In this document: piece by piece, positions 8,842 through 17,744 of the stretch
Layout: each line of letters opens with the position of its first letter
Position numbering within the stretch: the stretch's first letter is position 1
NCBI GenBank assembly: GCA_946414395.1
Contig: CAMKOE010000002.1
Coordinates: forward strand, 85,301 to 149,300
DNA length: 64,000 nucleotides
From: an uncultured Porphyromonadaceae bacterium
Lineage (GTDB): Bacteria > Bacteroidota > Bacteroidia > Bacteroidales > Muribaculaceae
Direction of reading: 5' to 3'
Made by a program: the position numbers and the translations under genes
Notes under the pieces: generated by a model
The model's input: only the letters and a program-made list of their open reading frames with translations
Told to the model about the DNA's origin: nothing
Database searches by the model: none

Positions 8842-9315
8842 CTACTCATTTCCGTTCTCAGGCTCAATGGGTATCTGGCGCTTAAACACTTCCTTGAAAG
8901 TGATCAACGTCTCGCTGCGGCCCAAACCCATCTTCATGAAACGGTCGTGGATCACCTGCAACAGGTGGTCATTGTTCTGAGCATACAACTTGATGAACAG
9001 GTCATACTTGCCTGTTGTGAAATAGCACTCAACAACCTCGGGGACAGTTTTCAACCTGGCCACTACCTCATCAAACTTGGATGGGTCATTCAAGAAGAAA
9101 CCGATGTAGGCACAGGTCTGATAACCCACCGAAGCCGGATTAATCAATGAGATGGATCCCTTGATGACGCCCATGTTGTACAACTTCTGTATGCGCTGAT
9201 GAATGGCGGCTCCCGACACATTGCATGCCCTTGCAATCTCCAAGTAGGGCTTGCGTGCATTGAGCGAAAGCATCTTTAAAATTTTGTAGTCTAGTGAATC
9301 AAGTTTTGTTGCCAT
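8842..9315 (-). CDS. Lrp/AsnC-family transcriptional regulator
   Basis: 157 aa, normal for the family. An N-terminal winged helix-turn-helix (LDYKILKMLSLNARKPYLEI, then SGAAIHQRIQKLYNMGVIKG) is followed by an AsnC/RAM ligand-binding domain (about residues 65-145, GYQTCAYIGFFL, TTGKYDLFIKLY). These regulators form dimers and octamers that respond to amino acids. The gene has its own promoter with a leader of about 100 nt and its own terminator. The effector is not evident. Confidence 0.93.
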   Translation of the reverse strand: MATKLDSLDYKILKMLSLNARKPYLEIARACNVSGAAIHQRIQKLYNMGVIKGSISLINPASVGYQTCAYIGFFLNDPSKFDEVVARLKTVPEVVECYFTTGKYDLFIKLYAQNNDHLLQVIHDRFMKMGLGRSETLITFKEVFKRQIPIEPENGNE

Positions 9316-9420
9316 AAAATTATAATTTTTATTGTGTATGCCTTAAAATAAATATTTGATAGAGCACGTTTACTAATTTAAATTCAAGCAGTTTCCAGAA
9401 CAAGTGCTGCTTGAGCGCTA

Positions 9421-9428
9421 CAAAGATA
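9421..9428 (-). promoter_or_regulatory. -7 promoter box of the Lrp-family gene
   Basis: The minus strand reads TATCTTTG about 105 bp before the ATG at 9315, giving a long AT-rich leader where autoregulation could act. Confidence 0.5.
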
Positions 9429-9447
9429 CAACATATTTCTTAATATT

Positions 9448-9981
9448 TTGATAAATTATAAGAAAATTTCTACAAAATCTTCACATTTGGCATATTTTCA
9501 CAATTTATATCTTGCGAATTTCCCCGAATGTGAACGTCGGGAATGGTCATCTGTCATCAGATTGATGAGCACCGACGCCCGTTTCCATGTCACCATTGCC
9601 GACCATGACGGCCTTGACGTGGGCTTTATCTCCTACTGGACCCTCGACGGGTTCAACTACATCGAGCACCTGGCCGTGGAGGGGAGATGGCGCCGCATGG
9701 GATATGGGGCAAGCCTGGTGCGCCATGTGGCATCGCTGGGGGCTCCCCTGCTGCTCGAGGCCGAGCCACCTGTTGACGACGTGACCGTCAACCGCGTCAA
9801 GTTCTACCAGCGGTTGGGGCTGACACTGAGGGAAGACGTGGAATATGTCCAGCCGCCATACGGTCCGGGCATGCCTCCGGTCCCCTTGCGATTAATGACC
9901 TCATCCTCGATGACTCACGATGACGTCGAGCGTGCCGTCGCCACCATCAAGGCAGTCGTGTACCGACAAGCGATACCATAA
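9448..9981 (+). CDS. GNAT-family N-acetyltransferase
   Basis: About 177 aa. The acetyl-CoA binding segment HLAVEGRWRRMGYGASLV (R/Q-x-x-G-x-G/A type) is near residue 73, and VKFYQRLGL near 115 is typical of GNAT motif B. The substrate is unknown. The start is uncertain: the only start in range is TTG at 9448, with TTG at 9487 as an alternative; no ATG lies early enough to keep the first strand of the fold. It is convergent with the thioredoxin-fold gene, and a repeat element follows it directly. Confidence 0.78.
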   Translation: MINYKKISTKSSHLAYFHNLYLANFPECERREWSSVIRLMSTDARFHVTIADHDGLDVGFISYWTLDGFNYIEHLAVEGRWRRMGYGASLVRHVASLGAPLLLEAEPPVDDVTVNRVKFYQRLGLTLREDVEYVQPPYGPGMPPVPLRLMTSSSMTHDDVERAVATIKAVVYRQAIP

Positions 9982-9990
9982 AACCCACGC

Positions 9991-10157
9991 TGTGTCATCA
10001 ATGGCGACTGGAACTATTCATCGCGCTACGCGTGAGAAATCAAAATTATAAATAAAACTGAAACAAAAAATTTATTATATTTCAATTTCTATACAAATTT
10101 TCGCTTGATTTCTCGGCCATAAGGCCGATTTAAAACAAGCGACTGAATTATGACACA
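9991..10157. repeat. 167-bp inverted-repeat element, copy A
   Basis: The ends are perfect inverted repeats TGTGTCAT (9991-9998) and ATGACACA (10150-10157), or 10 bp counting the flanking GC. Inside are a GC-rich palindrome at each end (CGCGCTACGCG and CGGCCATAAGGCCG), nested GAGAAATCAA / TTGATTTCTC, and an AT-rich core. Copy B (22444-22611) is the same element in opposite orientation with clear but imperfect identity. It has no coding capacity and lies between convergent genes. It could be a MITE-like non-autonomous element or a dispersed bidirectional terminator. Confidence 0.75.
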
Positions 10158-10179
10158 GCCTCAAGGGGGGGGCAAGAGA

Positions 10180-10220
10180 GAAGGGGCGGTCAACTCCCGA
10201 TGGGAGCCAGCCACCCCTTC
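10180..10220. terminator. Long hairpin downstream of the thioredoxin-fold lipoprotein gene
   Basis: GAAGGGGCGG pairs with CCACCCCTTC with one mismatch; an inner stem CTCCC / GGGAG caps it. It lies 34 bp after the stop of the minus-strand gene. There is no strong T-run, so termination there may be partial or processing-related. Confidence 0.45.
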
Positions 10221-10253
10221 TTGTATTATTTAAGTCCCTGGTGTTGAGAGGGA

Positions 10254-11336
10254 TCACATGTACTTGGCAACAGCGGCCTTGAGGCGAGTAGGATCCTCGA
10301 CGCGCTCCACGATCTCACCACCCTTGATGATAAACGTGGTGGGGATGCCAGTGACATTGTAGTTGCCCACGTTCTGAGAGTTGACACTGCGGGGATCAAA
10401 GACGGTGATCCACGGAAGATTCTGGGCCGACTGGCGCCAAGCCACATTGTCCTGGTCCAGACTGATTTGGTAAATTGCCAAGCCACGGGAATGGTAATTC
10501 TGATAGATGTCGTTGAGCAACTTGTTGAGTTGAGGCGAGATCTCGGTCGTGTAGGCGGTGAAGTCGAGCAGCACGACGCGGTTCTCGGCAGCGACCTTCG
10601 ACAGGCTGTATTCCTTGCCGTGGTAGTCCTGCAACTTGATGTCGATGAGCGAAGCCACGTCGGCATACACGGTATCGGTCGGGGCGGCCTGCGCACGGCG
10701 GCGGCGTTGACCGTCAAGCAGCAGGTTCACCAGATAGTCGGTCCTGGGATCGTCGGGGCGGAAGGAGTTGAACGAGTTGGCCACCGCGCCGATGATGCGC
10801 AGATCATCGTCATCGAGGGGGTCAAACAGCGGCTTACCGTTGATATACTTGTTGATGGTGTAATAGGCCACAATGCCGCTGGGATCGGCGACAATCTGCC
10901 GGGCCAACTTGTCTTTCCAAGCCTTTAACTGGGCCTCGCTGCCCTTGTTGCCTGCAAACTGCATCGCCTCCTTGTCAATCTTCATCACCTGCTCGGCATG
11001 CTCGCTGCCCGAGATGGAGTAATCGGTGCCAAAGGCGCCCAGTCGGGTCTTGATCGTGAGGTGGTCCAGGCTGTCAATAGGGAAGCAGATAGATTGTCCA
11101 GCCAGTCGCAGTTGATAGATATTAGGCACCTCGGGAGCCGGGGCACTGACACTGAACTTGCCATCCTTGCCCACCTTGACGCTGTCGATAATCAGCCACT
11201 CACCATTGCTTGATTGCTCGAGCACGAGCGTTGTCGAGTCGGTGGCATCCTCAACGACGCCGTCAACCTGGAACTTATTGCCGTTACAAGCCGTGAGCGC
11301 GGCGACGGCAACCATCATCAATAATATCTTTTTCAT
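10254..11336 (-). CDS. Thioredoxin-fold lipoprotein (DUF4369/TlpA type) lacking the CxxC cysteines
   Basis: 360 aa. The lipoprotein signal has lipobox LTAC near residue 17, so it is probably periplasmic or outer-membrane anchored. Residues about 20-120 look like DUF4369 (FQVDGVVEDATDSTTLVLEQ). Residues about 225-360 are an AhpC/TlpA-like thioredoxin fold, with the cis-Pro loop GIPTTF. The redox site, normally WCxxC after LLDF, reads LLDFTAYTTEISPQLN, so both cysteines are absent. Relatives in Bacteroidetes act in periplasmic disulfide handling; this one probably binds or chaperones rather than reduces. Convergent with the GNAT gene. Confidence 0.82.
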   Translation of the reverse strand: MKKILLMMVAVAALTACNGNKFQVDGVVEDATDSTTLVLEQSSNGEWLIIDSVKVGKDGKFSVSAPAPEVPNIYQLRLAGQSICFPIDSLDHLTIKTRLGAFGTDYSISGSEHAEQVMKIDKEAMQFAGNKGSEAQLKAWKDKLARQIVADPSGIVAYYTINKYINGKPLFDPLDDDDLRIIGAVANSFNSFRPDDPRTDYLVNLLLDGQRRRRAQAAPTDTVYADVASLIDIKLQDYHGKEYSLSKVAAENRVVLLDFTAYTTEISPQLNKLLNDIYQNYHSRGLAIYQISLDQDNVAWRQSAQNLPWITVFDPRSVNSQNVGNYNVTGIPTTFIIKGGEIVERVEDPTRLKAAVAKYM

Positions 11337-11368
11337 GCTGTTATGAATTATATCTTTCTAAAAAACGT

Positions 11369-11401
11369 GCGAAATTACACTTTTTTTCTCAACCCACCAA
11401 A
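11369..11401 (-). promoter_or_regulatory. Promoter (-33 TTTG and -7 TAATTTCGC) of the thioredoxin-fold gene
   Basis: On the minus strand TTTG (11398-11401) precedes TAATTTCGC (11369-11377) by 20 bp, close to the Bacteroidetes -33/-7 arrangement. The -7 box has one mismatch (TTCG for TTTG). Confidence 0.5.
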
Positions 11402-11585
11402 TTGAAACCAAAAACAACTAGGGAATGAGCGACAAAAAACAAGAAAAACGGCCGCAGGGACAATCAGTCCGCCCAGCAACACAAACCACTCAATCTAAAC
11501 GCATTAAGAAATATCCGACCGAACTTTTTCGCCCATTTGCTCTAAATAATGTGGCAAAAGTGGGGAAAGATTGGGCAAAAACCAT

Positions 11586-11594
11586 TATCTTTGC
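11586..11594 (+). promoter_or_regulatory. -7 promoter box of the GSCFA-murF-LRR-tadA operon
   Basis: TATCTTTGC lies 30 bp before the ATG at 11624. It supports that start over the open frame reaching back to 11549, and one transcript for four coupled genes. Confidence 0.6.
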
Positions 11595-11623
11595 TGGTTA
11601 AACCAACCATTTTAAGATTTATC

Positions 11624-12607
11624 ATGGAGTTCAGGACGACAATGAAGACGGGAGAGAACCGCGGCTGGCTGCATCACAGCGACAGGGTGATGCTGCTGGG
11701 ATCGTGCTTCAGTGACAACATCGGCACCAAGATGCACGGTGCGTTCATTGACGCAACGGTCAATCCCATGGGGACGCTCTACAACCCCATGAGTATCGCC
11801 CGGGCAGTGGACAGGCTCATCGATTGCCGTCCCATGGCAGGACAGGAACTGTTCATGCAGGGCGGCGTGTGGAACAGTTATGACTTCCACTCCCGCCATT
11901 CCATGCCCAACAAGCAGGTGACCATCGACCGCATGAACAGCCGCATCGAGATGGGCCATCAGGCATTGAAGACCGCCCAATTGCTCACCATCACGATGGG
12001 CACCGCCATCGTCTATCGCCTCAAGGCGACAGGCGAGGTCGTCGCCAATTGCCACAAGGTGCCACAACATGAGTTTGAGCGCAAGATGGCCAGCGTCGGC
12101 GACATGGTCCAGGTGCTTGACACGATGCTCACGCGCCTGCACGATTTCAACCCAGGTCTTAGGGTAATCCTCACGGTGAGCCCCATCCGCCACATTGCCG
12201 ACGGCCTTGACGTCAACTCACTGAGCAAGGCGGCCTTGCGTGTAGCCATCCACGAGGTCTTGACCAGGCATCACGAGTATTGCGAGTACTTCCCCGCCTA
12301 CGAGATCATGCTCGACGACCTGCGCGACTACCGCTTCTACACCAGCGACATGGTTCATCCCAGCGAGGTGGCGGTGGAATACATCTGGCAGGCGTTCCAG
12401 GCGACCTACCTCGATGACCACAGTGCCCTGGCAGTGGCCCGCTGCGAACGCATCCACAAGCGGCTGCAGCATCGCCCGATGAGCACCAACCGCGAGACGG
12501 TGGACCGCTTCAATGCCGACACGGCCAGCGTGGTGCGCAACCTCATCAAGGAATATCCCTACCTGGAAAAGAATACTGAACTTCTAAAAGCACTTGAACG
12601 ATCATGA
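11624..12607 (+). CDS. GSCFA domain protein
   Basis: 327 aa from the ATG at 11624. The family-naming motif appears as GSCFSDNIG near residue 27, followed by NPMGTLYNP; TVSPIRHIADG near residue 187 and DMVHPSEVA near 245 are also typical of this SGNH-like fold. Members are assumed to be esterase or hydrolase-like, but the substrate is not established. It is the first gene of a coupled operon: its TGA overlaps the ATG of the murF fusion by 4 bp (ATGA), pointing to a role near cell-wall metabolism. Confidence 0.9.
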   Translation: MEFRTTMKTGENRGWLHHSDRVMLLGSCFSDNIGTKMHGAFIDATVNPMGTLYNPMSIARAVDRLIDCRPMAGQELFMQGGVWNSYDFHSRHSMPNKQVTIDRMNSRIEMGHQALKTAQLLTITMGTAIVYRLKATGEVVANCHKVPQHEFERKMASVGDMVQVLDTMLTRLHDFNPGLRVILTVSPIRHIADGLDVNSLSKAALRVAIHEVLTRHHEYCEYFPAYEIMLDDLRDYRFYTSDMVHPSEVAVEYIWQAFQATYLDDHSALAVARCERIHKRLQHRPMSTNRETVDRFNADTASVVRNLIKEYPYLEKNTELLKALERS

Positions 12608-15093
12608 AATACTCGATTACCGAAATATCCAATGTACTGGAAGTCACCGGCGGACAAATCGTCGATGAAGACGCTATCGTGAGCCAGTTGCTCACCGACT
12701 CGCGCTCCCTCACGTTGCCCGAGGAGACCATCTTCTTTGCCCTGCGCACCGAGGGTGGCGACGGGCACAACTATATCCCCGACCTGTTTGACAAGGGGGT
12801 GCGCAACTTTGTCGTCGCCAGTGACTACTATGCACTGCCCGAATGCTCCGGCGCCAATTACATTGCCGTCGAATCACCGCTCGACGCGTTGCAGGCACTG
12901 GCCACCTTCCACCGCAGGCGCTTCCGCGAGTTGCCCGTCATCGGCATCACCGGCAGCCGCGGCAAGACCACCGTCAAGGAGTGGCTGTACCAACTGCTCA
13001 AGGACGATTACCGCATCGTGCGCTCACCACGCAGTTACAATTCCCAGATAGGTGTGCCGCTCTCGCTGTGGGACATCGACAACAACACCGACCTGGCCAT
13101 CATCGAGGCCGGCATCTCGACCACTGGCGAGATGGACAACCTGCAGGCCATGATCAGGCCCACCATCGGCATCATCACCAACCTGGGCAGTGAGCACAAT
13201 GACGGCTTCGCGTCGATGCAGCAGAAGGCCCAGGAAAAAGCCAAGATTCTCTTCAACTGCGAGAGCATCGTCTATTGTGCCGACGACCCGCTGGTAACCC
13301 ACACCATCGCTCCGCTTGTCGAGAGCGATGTGGCCATGGCCATGTCATGGTCCCGCAACCACTGCGAGGCGCCGCTGCAGGTCGAGAAGACCGAGCGCAA
13401 CGAGAAATGCACCACCGTGCATTACACCTATGACGGCGATGCCAGCGAGGTCACGATCCCCTTCACGGCCGACCGCGACCTGGACAATGCCATCATCTGC
13501 CTGGCAGTGCTGCTGCAACTGGGCATCGACCGCGATGTCATTGCCAGCCGCATGGCAACCCTCACACCCGTGGGGACGCGTCTCAACGTCATCGAGGGCG
13601 TCAACAACTGCACCGTCATCGTGGACAGTTACACCAGCGACTACAACTCCCTCACGCCAGCCCTCAACTTCATGACACGGCGTGCCGGCAACCGCCCGTG
13701 CACCGTCATCCTGAGCGACCTGGCCACCGAGACCTACAGCGGCGCCGAATTATACATCCGCGTGAGCGAGTTGCTCAAGACCAAGCGCGTGAACCGCCTC
13801 ATGGGCATCGGCAAGGAGATGTGCCGCTACAGCCAGTACTTTGACGAGTTGCCACACGCCCGATTCTATAACGACACACAGGAGTTCATGAGTGACTTTG
13901 CCAAGGGCGACTTTGACGACGAGACCATTCTCATCAAGGGCGACCCGCGCTTCGGCTTCAGCCAGATCATCGACCTGCTCGAGGCCAAGCAGCACATGAC
14001 GGTCATGGAAGTGGACCTGAACGCGCTGGCCCACAACTTCAAGTTCTTCAAGTCGCTCATCAAGCCCGGAACCAAGACCATCGGCATGGTCAAGGCCAGC
14101 GGCTATGGGGCCGGCAGTTATGAGATTGCCAAGACGCTGCAGGACTGCGGCTGCGACTACCTGGCTGTCGCCGTTCACGACGAGGGTGTGGAACTGCGCA
14201 AGGCCAGTATCACCATGCCGGTCATCGTGCTCAACCCCAATGGTGTGAACTACAAGGCAATGTTCCAGTACCAACTGGAACCCGAACTCTACAGTCTGGA
14301 CATGACCCACGACCTCATCAAGGAGGGCCGGCGCTATGGCGTTCAGGGCTTCCCCGTGCACATCAAGATTGACAGCGGCATGCACCGCCTGGGGTTCACC
14401 CGCGAACAGTTGCCCGAACTGATCGAAGTGCTCAAGTCCCAGGATGTCATCAAGCCAGCCTCGGTCTTCACCCACCTGTGTGTCGCCGATGAACCAGATC
14501 AGGATGACTATACCCAGGGCCAGTTTGACTACTTCGATGCCTGCAGCGACCTGCTGCAGCAATCCTTTGACCATCCTATCATGCGCCACGCGCTCAACAC
14601 GAGCGGCATCGTGCGCTTTCCCGAGCGCCAGTACGACATGGTGCGCATCGGCATCGGGCTGTATGGCATCCGCACGCTCTTTGACGGCACCGAGGACACC
14701 CTCAAGCCCGTATCGGCCCTGCGCTCCATCATCATCAGCATCAAGCAATGGCCAGCGGGCACGACCATCGGCTATGGCCGTCGCGGTGTGCTCGAGCGCG
14801 ACAGCCGCATCGCTACCGTGACCATCGGCTATGCCGACGGCTTTGACCGCCACTTTGGCAACGGGGCCGTGAACATGTGGGTCAACGGCAAGTTGTGTCC
14901 CACGGTGGGCACCGTGTGCATGGATGCCGTGATGATCGATGTGACCGATGCGCCCTGCAAGGTGGGTGACACGGTCGAGATTTTCGGCGAGCACGTGCCC
15001 ATCGAGCAACTGAGCGAAGCCCGCGACACAATCCCCTACGAGATACTGACCAGCGTCTCGCCACGCGTCAAACGAGTTTATTACCGCGAATAA
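12604..15093 (+). CDS. Bifunctional MurF - alanine racemase
   Basis: 829 aa fusion known from Bacteroidetes. The N-terminal part (about 1-455) is UDP-MurNAc-tripeptide:D-Ala-D-Ala ligase, with the ATP site GITGSRGKTTVKEW near residue 115. The C-terminal part (about 460-829) is a PLP-dependent alanine racemase: MEVDLNALAHN near 462, catalytic MVKASGYGAG near 490 (lysine for PLP), and GYADGFDRHFG near 740. Making D-Ala and adding D-Ala-D-Ala in one protein feeds peptidoglycan precursor synthesis in the cytoplasm. It overlaps the GSCFA gene by 4 bp; its TAA shares a base with the next ATG. Confidence 0.95.
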   Translation: MKYSITEISNVLEVTGGQIVDEDAIVSQLLTDSRSLTLPEETIFFALRTEGGDGHNYIPDLFDKGVRNFVVASDYYALPECSGANYIAVESPLDALQALATFHRRRFRELPVIGITGSRGKTTVKEWLYQLLKDDYRIVRSPRSYNSQIGVPLSLWDIDNNTDLAIIEAGISTTGEMDNLQAMIRPTIGIITNLGSEHNDGFASMQQKAQEKAKILFNCESIVYCADDPLVTHTIAPLVESDVAMAMSWSRNHCEAPLQVEKTERNEKCTTVHYTYDGDASEVTIPFTADRDLDNAIICLAVLLQLGIDRDVIASRMATLTPVGTRLNVIEGVNNCTVIVDSYTSDYNSLTPALNFMTRRAGNRPCTVILSDLATETYSGAELYIRVSELLKTKRVNRLMGIGKEMCRYSQYFDELPHARFYNDTQEFMSDFAKGDFDDETILIKGDPRFGFSQIIDLLEAKQHMTVMEVDLNALAHNFKFFKSLIKPGTKTIGMVKASGYGAGSYEIAKTLQDCGCDYLAVAVHDEGVELRKASITMPVIVLNPNGVNYKAMFQYQLEPELYSLDMTHDLIKEGRRYGVQGFPVHIKIDSGMHRLGFTREQLPELIEVLKSQDVIKPASVFTHLCVADEPDQDDYTQGQFDYFDACSDLLQQSFDHPIMRHALNTSGIVRFPERQYDMVRIGIGLYGIRTLFDGTEDTLKPVSALRSIIISIKQWPAGTTIGYGRRGVLERDSRIATVTIGYADGFDRHFGNGAVNMWVNGKLCPTVGTVCMDAVMIDVTDAPCKVGDTVEIFGEHVPIEQLSEARDTIPYEILTSVSPRVKRVYYRE

Positions 15094-16268
15094 TGATGAA
15101 ACTGACCCTACTTGACATATCACTGCTCATGGCCTTGCTGCTGGGTTGCGCCACAAGCGCTCTCGCCCAGGACATCGAGGCTAACGGCATCTACTACAAT
15201 ATCATCAGCGACACCCAGGTGGCTGTAGCACCTGCCATCCATGGGGGTATCAACCACTACCATGGCTGCATCATCCTGCCCGAGCGGGTGTACTGCGACG
15301 GCGTCAACTATGATGTCGCTGCCATCGGCGCCCGAGCCTTCTGGCAGTCAGGAGTTACCGAGGTGCAGATTCCCAACAGCGTGACGATGATCGGCGACGC
15401 CGCTTTTGCCGATGCCGAAAACCTGACCAGCATCACCCTTCCGCTCGGCCTGACCGCCGTGAGCCGGTATATGCTGGCCGGCACGTCCATCGCCAACATC
15501 GTCCTGCCCGAGGGCGTCACGACAATCGGGCAAGGCGCCTTTGAGGACTGCGCCAGCCTGGTGACGGTGTACCTGCCCGCATCGGTACGTCACATCGGTG
15601 ACAGGGCCTTCAGGTACTGCTATAACCTCGCCGATGTCTATAGTGACGCCTCTACCCCACCCCTCACACTGGGCGACGAGGCCTTTGAGGGCTGCAGCGG
15701 CATCCACGTGATGGTGGCCGACGGCGGCATGGCACGCCGCTACCAGAACGATGCCGTGTGGGGTGATGAGGAAGTGTTCTCGTTGTGGGTTGACAAGGGT
15801 CTGGCCGTGCCGCCCGAGATGCGACAGGAGCACCTGGGCGAGAACTGGACAGCGTTGACCCTGGGCAACAGCCTTGCCTACAAGATCTACGGCCCTGACG
15901 GTTACCTGCAAGCCATCACCGCTGCCGACCGCTACTTCCTGCCCATCGGCGCACAGAGCACCGACTATCTGGTGGTGCCCACCACCCTGACGCACGACGA
16001 GGAAGACCAGCAACTGGTGGCAACCAGTGAGCCGGCAGCCATCGAGGAGATAGTAGAATCCAAGCCCAACGGCGACATCACCATTCTGGGCCTGGACGGC
16101 ACCATCCACATCGAGGGAGATACCCACGGGATGTGGACATTCATCTATGACGTGTATGGCAACCTGTGGTATGAGCGTCCCTCGGGGCGCAACTGGATCA
16201 ACCTGCCGGGACAGCGTGTTTACATTGTCAAGGTAGGCGATGTGGTACGTAAAGTATTCCTAAACTGA
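15093..16268 (+). CDS. Secreted LRR (BspA-like) protein with a type IX-like C-terminal tail
   Basis: 391 aa. A signal peptide (about residues 1-25, MALLLGCATSALAQ) precedes LRR_5/BspA repeats at about 60-200 (NSVTMIGDAAFADAENLTSI). The last about 80 residues (GTIHIEGDTHGMWTFIYDVY ... VYIVKVGDVVRKVFLN) resemble a T9SS type A sorting domain. It starts on the last base of the murF-alr stop (ATG 15093 or 15096) and ends on the first base of the tadA start, so it is translationally coupled on both sides. A surface or secreted role is likely; its place in this housekeeping operon is odd. Confidence 0.8.
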   Translation: MMKLTLLDISLLMALLLGCATSALAQDIEANGIYYNIISDTQVAVAPAIHGGINHYHGCIILPERVYCDGVNYDVAAIGARAFWQSGVTEVQIPNSVTMIGDAAFADAENLTSITLPLGLTAVSRYMLAGTSIANIVLPEGVTTIGQGAFEDCASLVTVYLPASVRHIGDRAFRYCYNLADVYSDASTPPLTLGDEAFEGCSGIHVMVADGGMARRYQNDAVWGDEEVFSLWVDKGLAVPPEMRQEHLGENWTALTLGNSLAYKIYGPDGYLQAITAADRYFLPIGAQSTDYLVVPTTLTHDEEDQQLVATSEPAAIEEIVESKPNGDITILGLDGTIHIEGDTHGMWTFIYDVYGNLWYERPSGRNWINLPGQRVYIVKVGDVVRKVFLN

Positions 16269-16723
16269 TGACAAACAACAACAACGATATCGACATCAAG
16301 TACATGCGCCTGGCCCTCGACGAGGCCCACAAGGCGCTCGAGCGCGATGAAGTACCCATCGGGGCCGTCATCGTGTGCAAGGGGCGCATCATCGGCCGCG
16401 GGCACAACCTGACCGAGGCGCTGACCGACGTCACCGCCCATGCCGAGATGCAGGCCATTACCGCCGCGGCCTCGACCCTGGGCGGCAAGTACCTGACCGA
16501 CTGCACCCTGTATGTCACCGTCGAACCGTGCCTGATGTGCGCTGGAGCGCTGGCCTGGAGCCAGATACCGCGCATCGTCTATGGCGCCAGCGACGACAAG
16601 CGGGGCTACCACACGATGTGCGCCGCCCCCTTCCACCCCAAGACGGTCGTCACCGGCGGCATCCTCGCCGACGAGTGCGCCCGCCTCATGACCGACTTCT
16701 TCAAGAAAAAAAGGGTAAAATAG
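16268..16723 (+). CDS. tadA: tRNA-specific adenosine deaminase
   Basis: 151 aa, usual length. It converts A34 to inosine in the tRNA-Arg(ACG) anticodon. The zinc deaminase motifs are HAEMQAI near residue 58 and PCLMCAGA near 87, with the proton-shuttle glutamate in HAE. The ATG overlaps the previous stop by one base; last gene of the operon that starts at 11624. Confidence 0.93.
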   Translation: MTNNNNDIDIKYMRLALDEAHKALERDEVPIGAVIVCKGRIIGRGHNLTEALTDVTAHAEMQAITAAASTLGGKYLTDCTLYVTVEPCLMCAGALAWSQIPRIVYGASDDKRGYHTMCAAPFHPKTVVTGGILADECARLMTDFFKKKRVK

Positions 16724-16782
16724 GGACGGTTCTTTTGATGTAATTTATAGATATCCACTCATTAACCAGAAGAATTAAAGTG

Positions 16783-17703
16783 ATGAAAAAGACGTTATTA
16801 TTACCGCTGACATTGATGGCAGCCATGATGTTCATGGCAACGGTGGCATGTGCCCACACGACAACCAACAAGCAAGATGCCATCGAGATGGCTGCCCCCG
16901 AAGAGGAAGCCACCTTTCCTGCCGATACCATCGAGGTAATGAGCCAGGCCATGGGCCGCACCATCAAGAATGTGGTCGTAATGCCCCAACAATACTTTGA
17001 TGACGTGGAGGACAACAAATACCCCGTGCTGTACCTACTGCATGGTGCCGATGGCTGCTACAACGACTGGTCCCGCAAGGCCGACCTGCACCGTCTAGCC
17101 GATCAGTACAACGTCATCATCGTGTGTCCCGACGGTCAGGACAGTTGGTATTTTGACTCACCCATCGATCCCAAGATGCAGTTCGAGACCTACGTCAGCA
17201 AGGAACTGGTCGAGTATATTGACAGCCACTACCGCACCCACGCCAACCGCTACATGCGTGCCATCACGGGCCTGAGCATGGGCGGTCACGGCGCGCTGTT
17301 CCTGGCCTTTCGTCACCCCGACGTGTTCTGGTCTTGCGGCAGCATGAGCGGCAACATGGACATCACCCAGTTCACCGACCGTTGGCACATCAGGGCCCGC
17401 CTGGGAGACTACGAGAACAACCCGCAGCGCTGGCATGACCATGCCGTGGTCAACCAGTTGGACAAGGTGAAGAACTGTCCCCTCAAGCCCGCCCAGAACA
17501 TCATCATCGACGACGGCCTGAACGACATCTTCATCAAGAACAACATCGCCATCCACGACAAGATGGTGGAAATGGGCATTGACCACGACTTCACCGTGCG
17601 TCCCGGTCGCCACAGTTGGACCTACTGGGTCAACTCGCTCGACTACCACATGATGTTCTTTGACAAGGCCTTCAACCGCGGCCGCGAACTGATGGAGAAA
17701 TAA
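16783..17703 (+). CDS. Secreted alpha/beta-hydrolase esterase (esterase D-like)
   Basis: 306 aa from the ATG at 16783; a GTG lies directly before it. A signal peptide with TVACA near residue 24 may be a lipobox. The alpha/beta-hydrolase core has YLLHGADGCYNDW near 85 (oxyanion region), the nucleophile elbow GLSMGGHGA near 165, and late Asp/His residues (DDGLNDIF, RPGRHSWTYW). It resembles the esterase D/feruloyl esterase group, so it probably hydrolyses an ester in the periplasm or outside the cell. The exact substrate is unknown. Confidence 0.87.
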   Translation: MKKTLLLPLTLMAAMMFMATVACAHTTTNKQDAIEMAAPEEEATFPADTIEVMSQAMGRTIKNVVVMPQQYFDDVEDNKYPVLYLLHGADGCYNDWSRKADLHRLADQYNVIIVCPDGQDSWYFDSPIDPKMQFETYVSKELVEYIDSHYRTHANRYMRAITGLSMGGHGALFLAFRHPDVFWSCGSMSGNMDITQFTDRWHIRARLGDYENNPQRWHDHAVVNQLDKVKNCPLKPAQNIIIDDGLNDIFIKNNIAIHDKMVEMGIDHDFTVRPGRHSWTYWVNSLDYHMMFFDKAFNRGRELMEK

Positions 17704-17744
17704 ACTACCGACAAAGCACCTAACCCGATAATACCCTAACCACA

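Noticed and set aside
13750..15123. 457-codon minus-strand frame inside murF-alr
   Set aside because: It is a GC-rich shadow of a well-supported fusion gene and shows no domain pattern.
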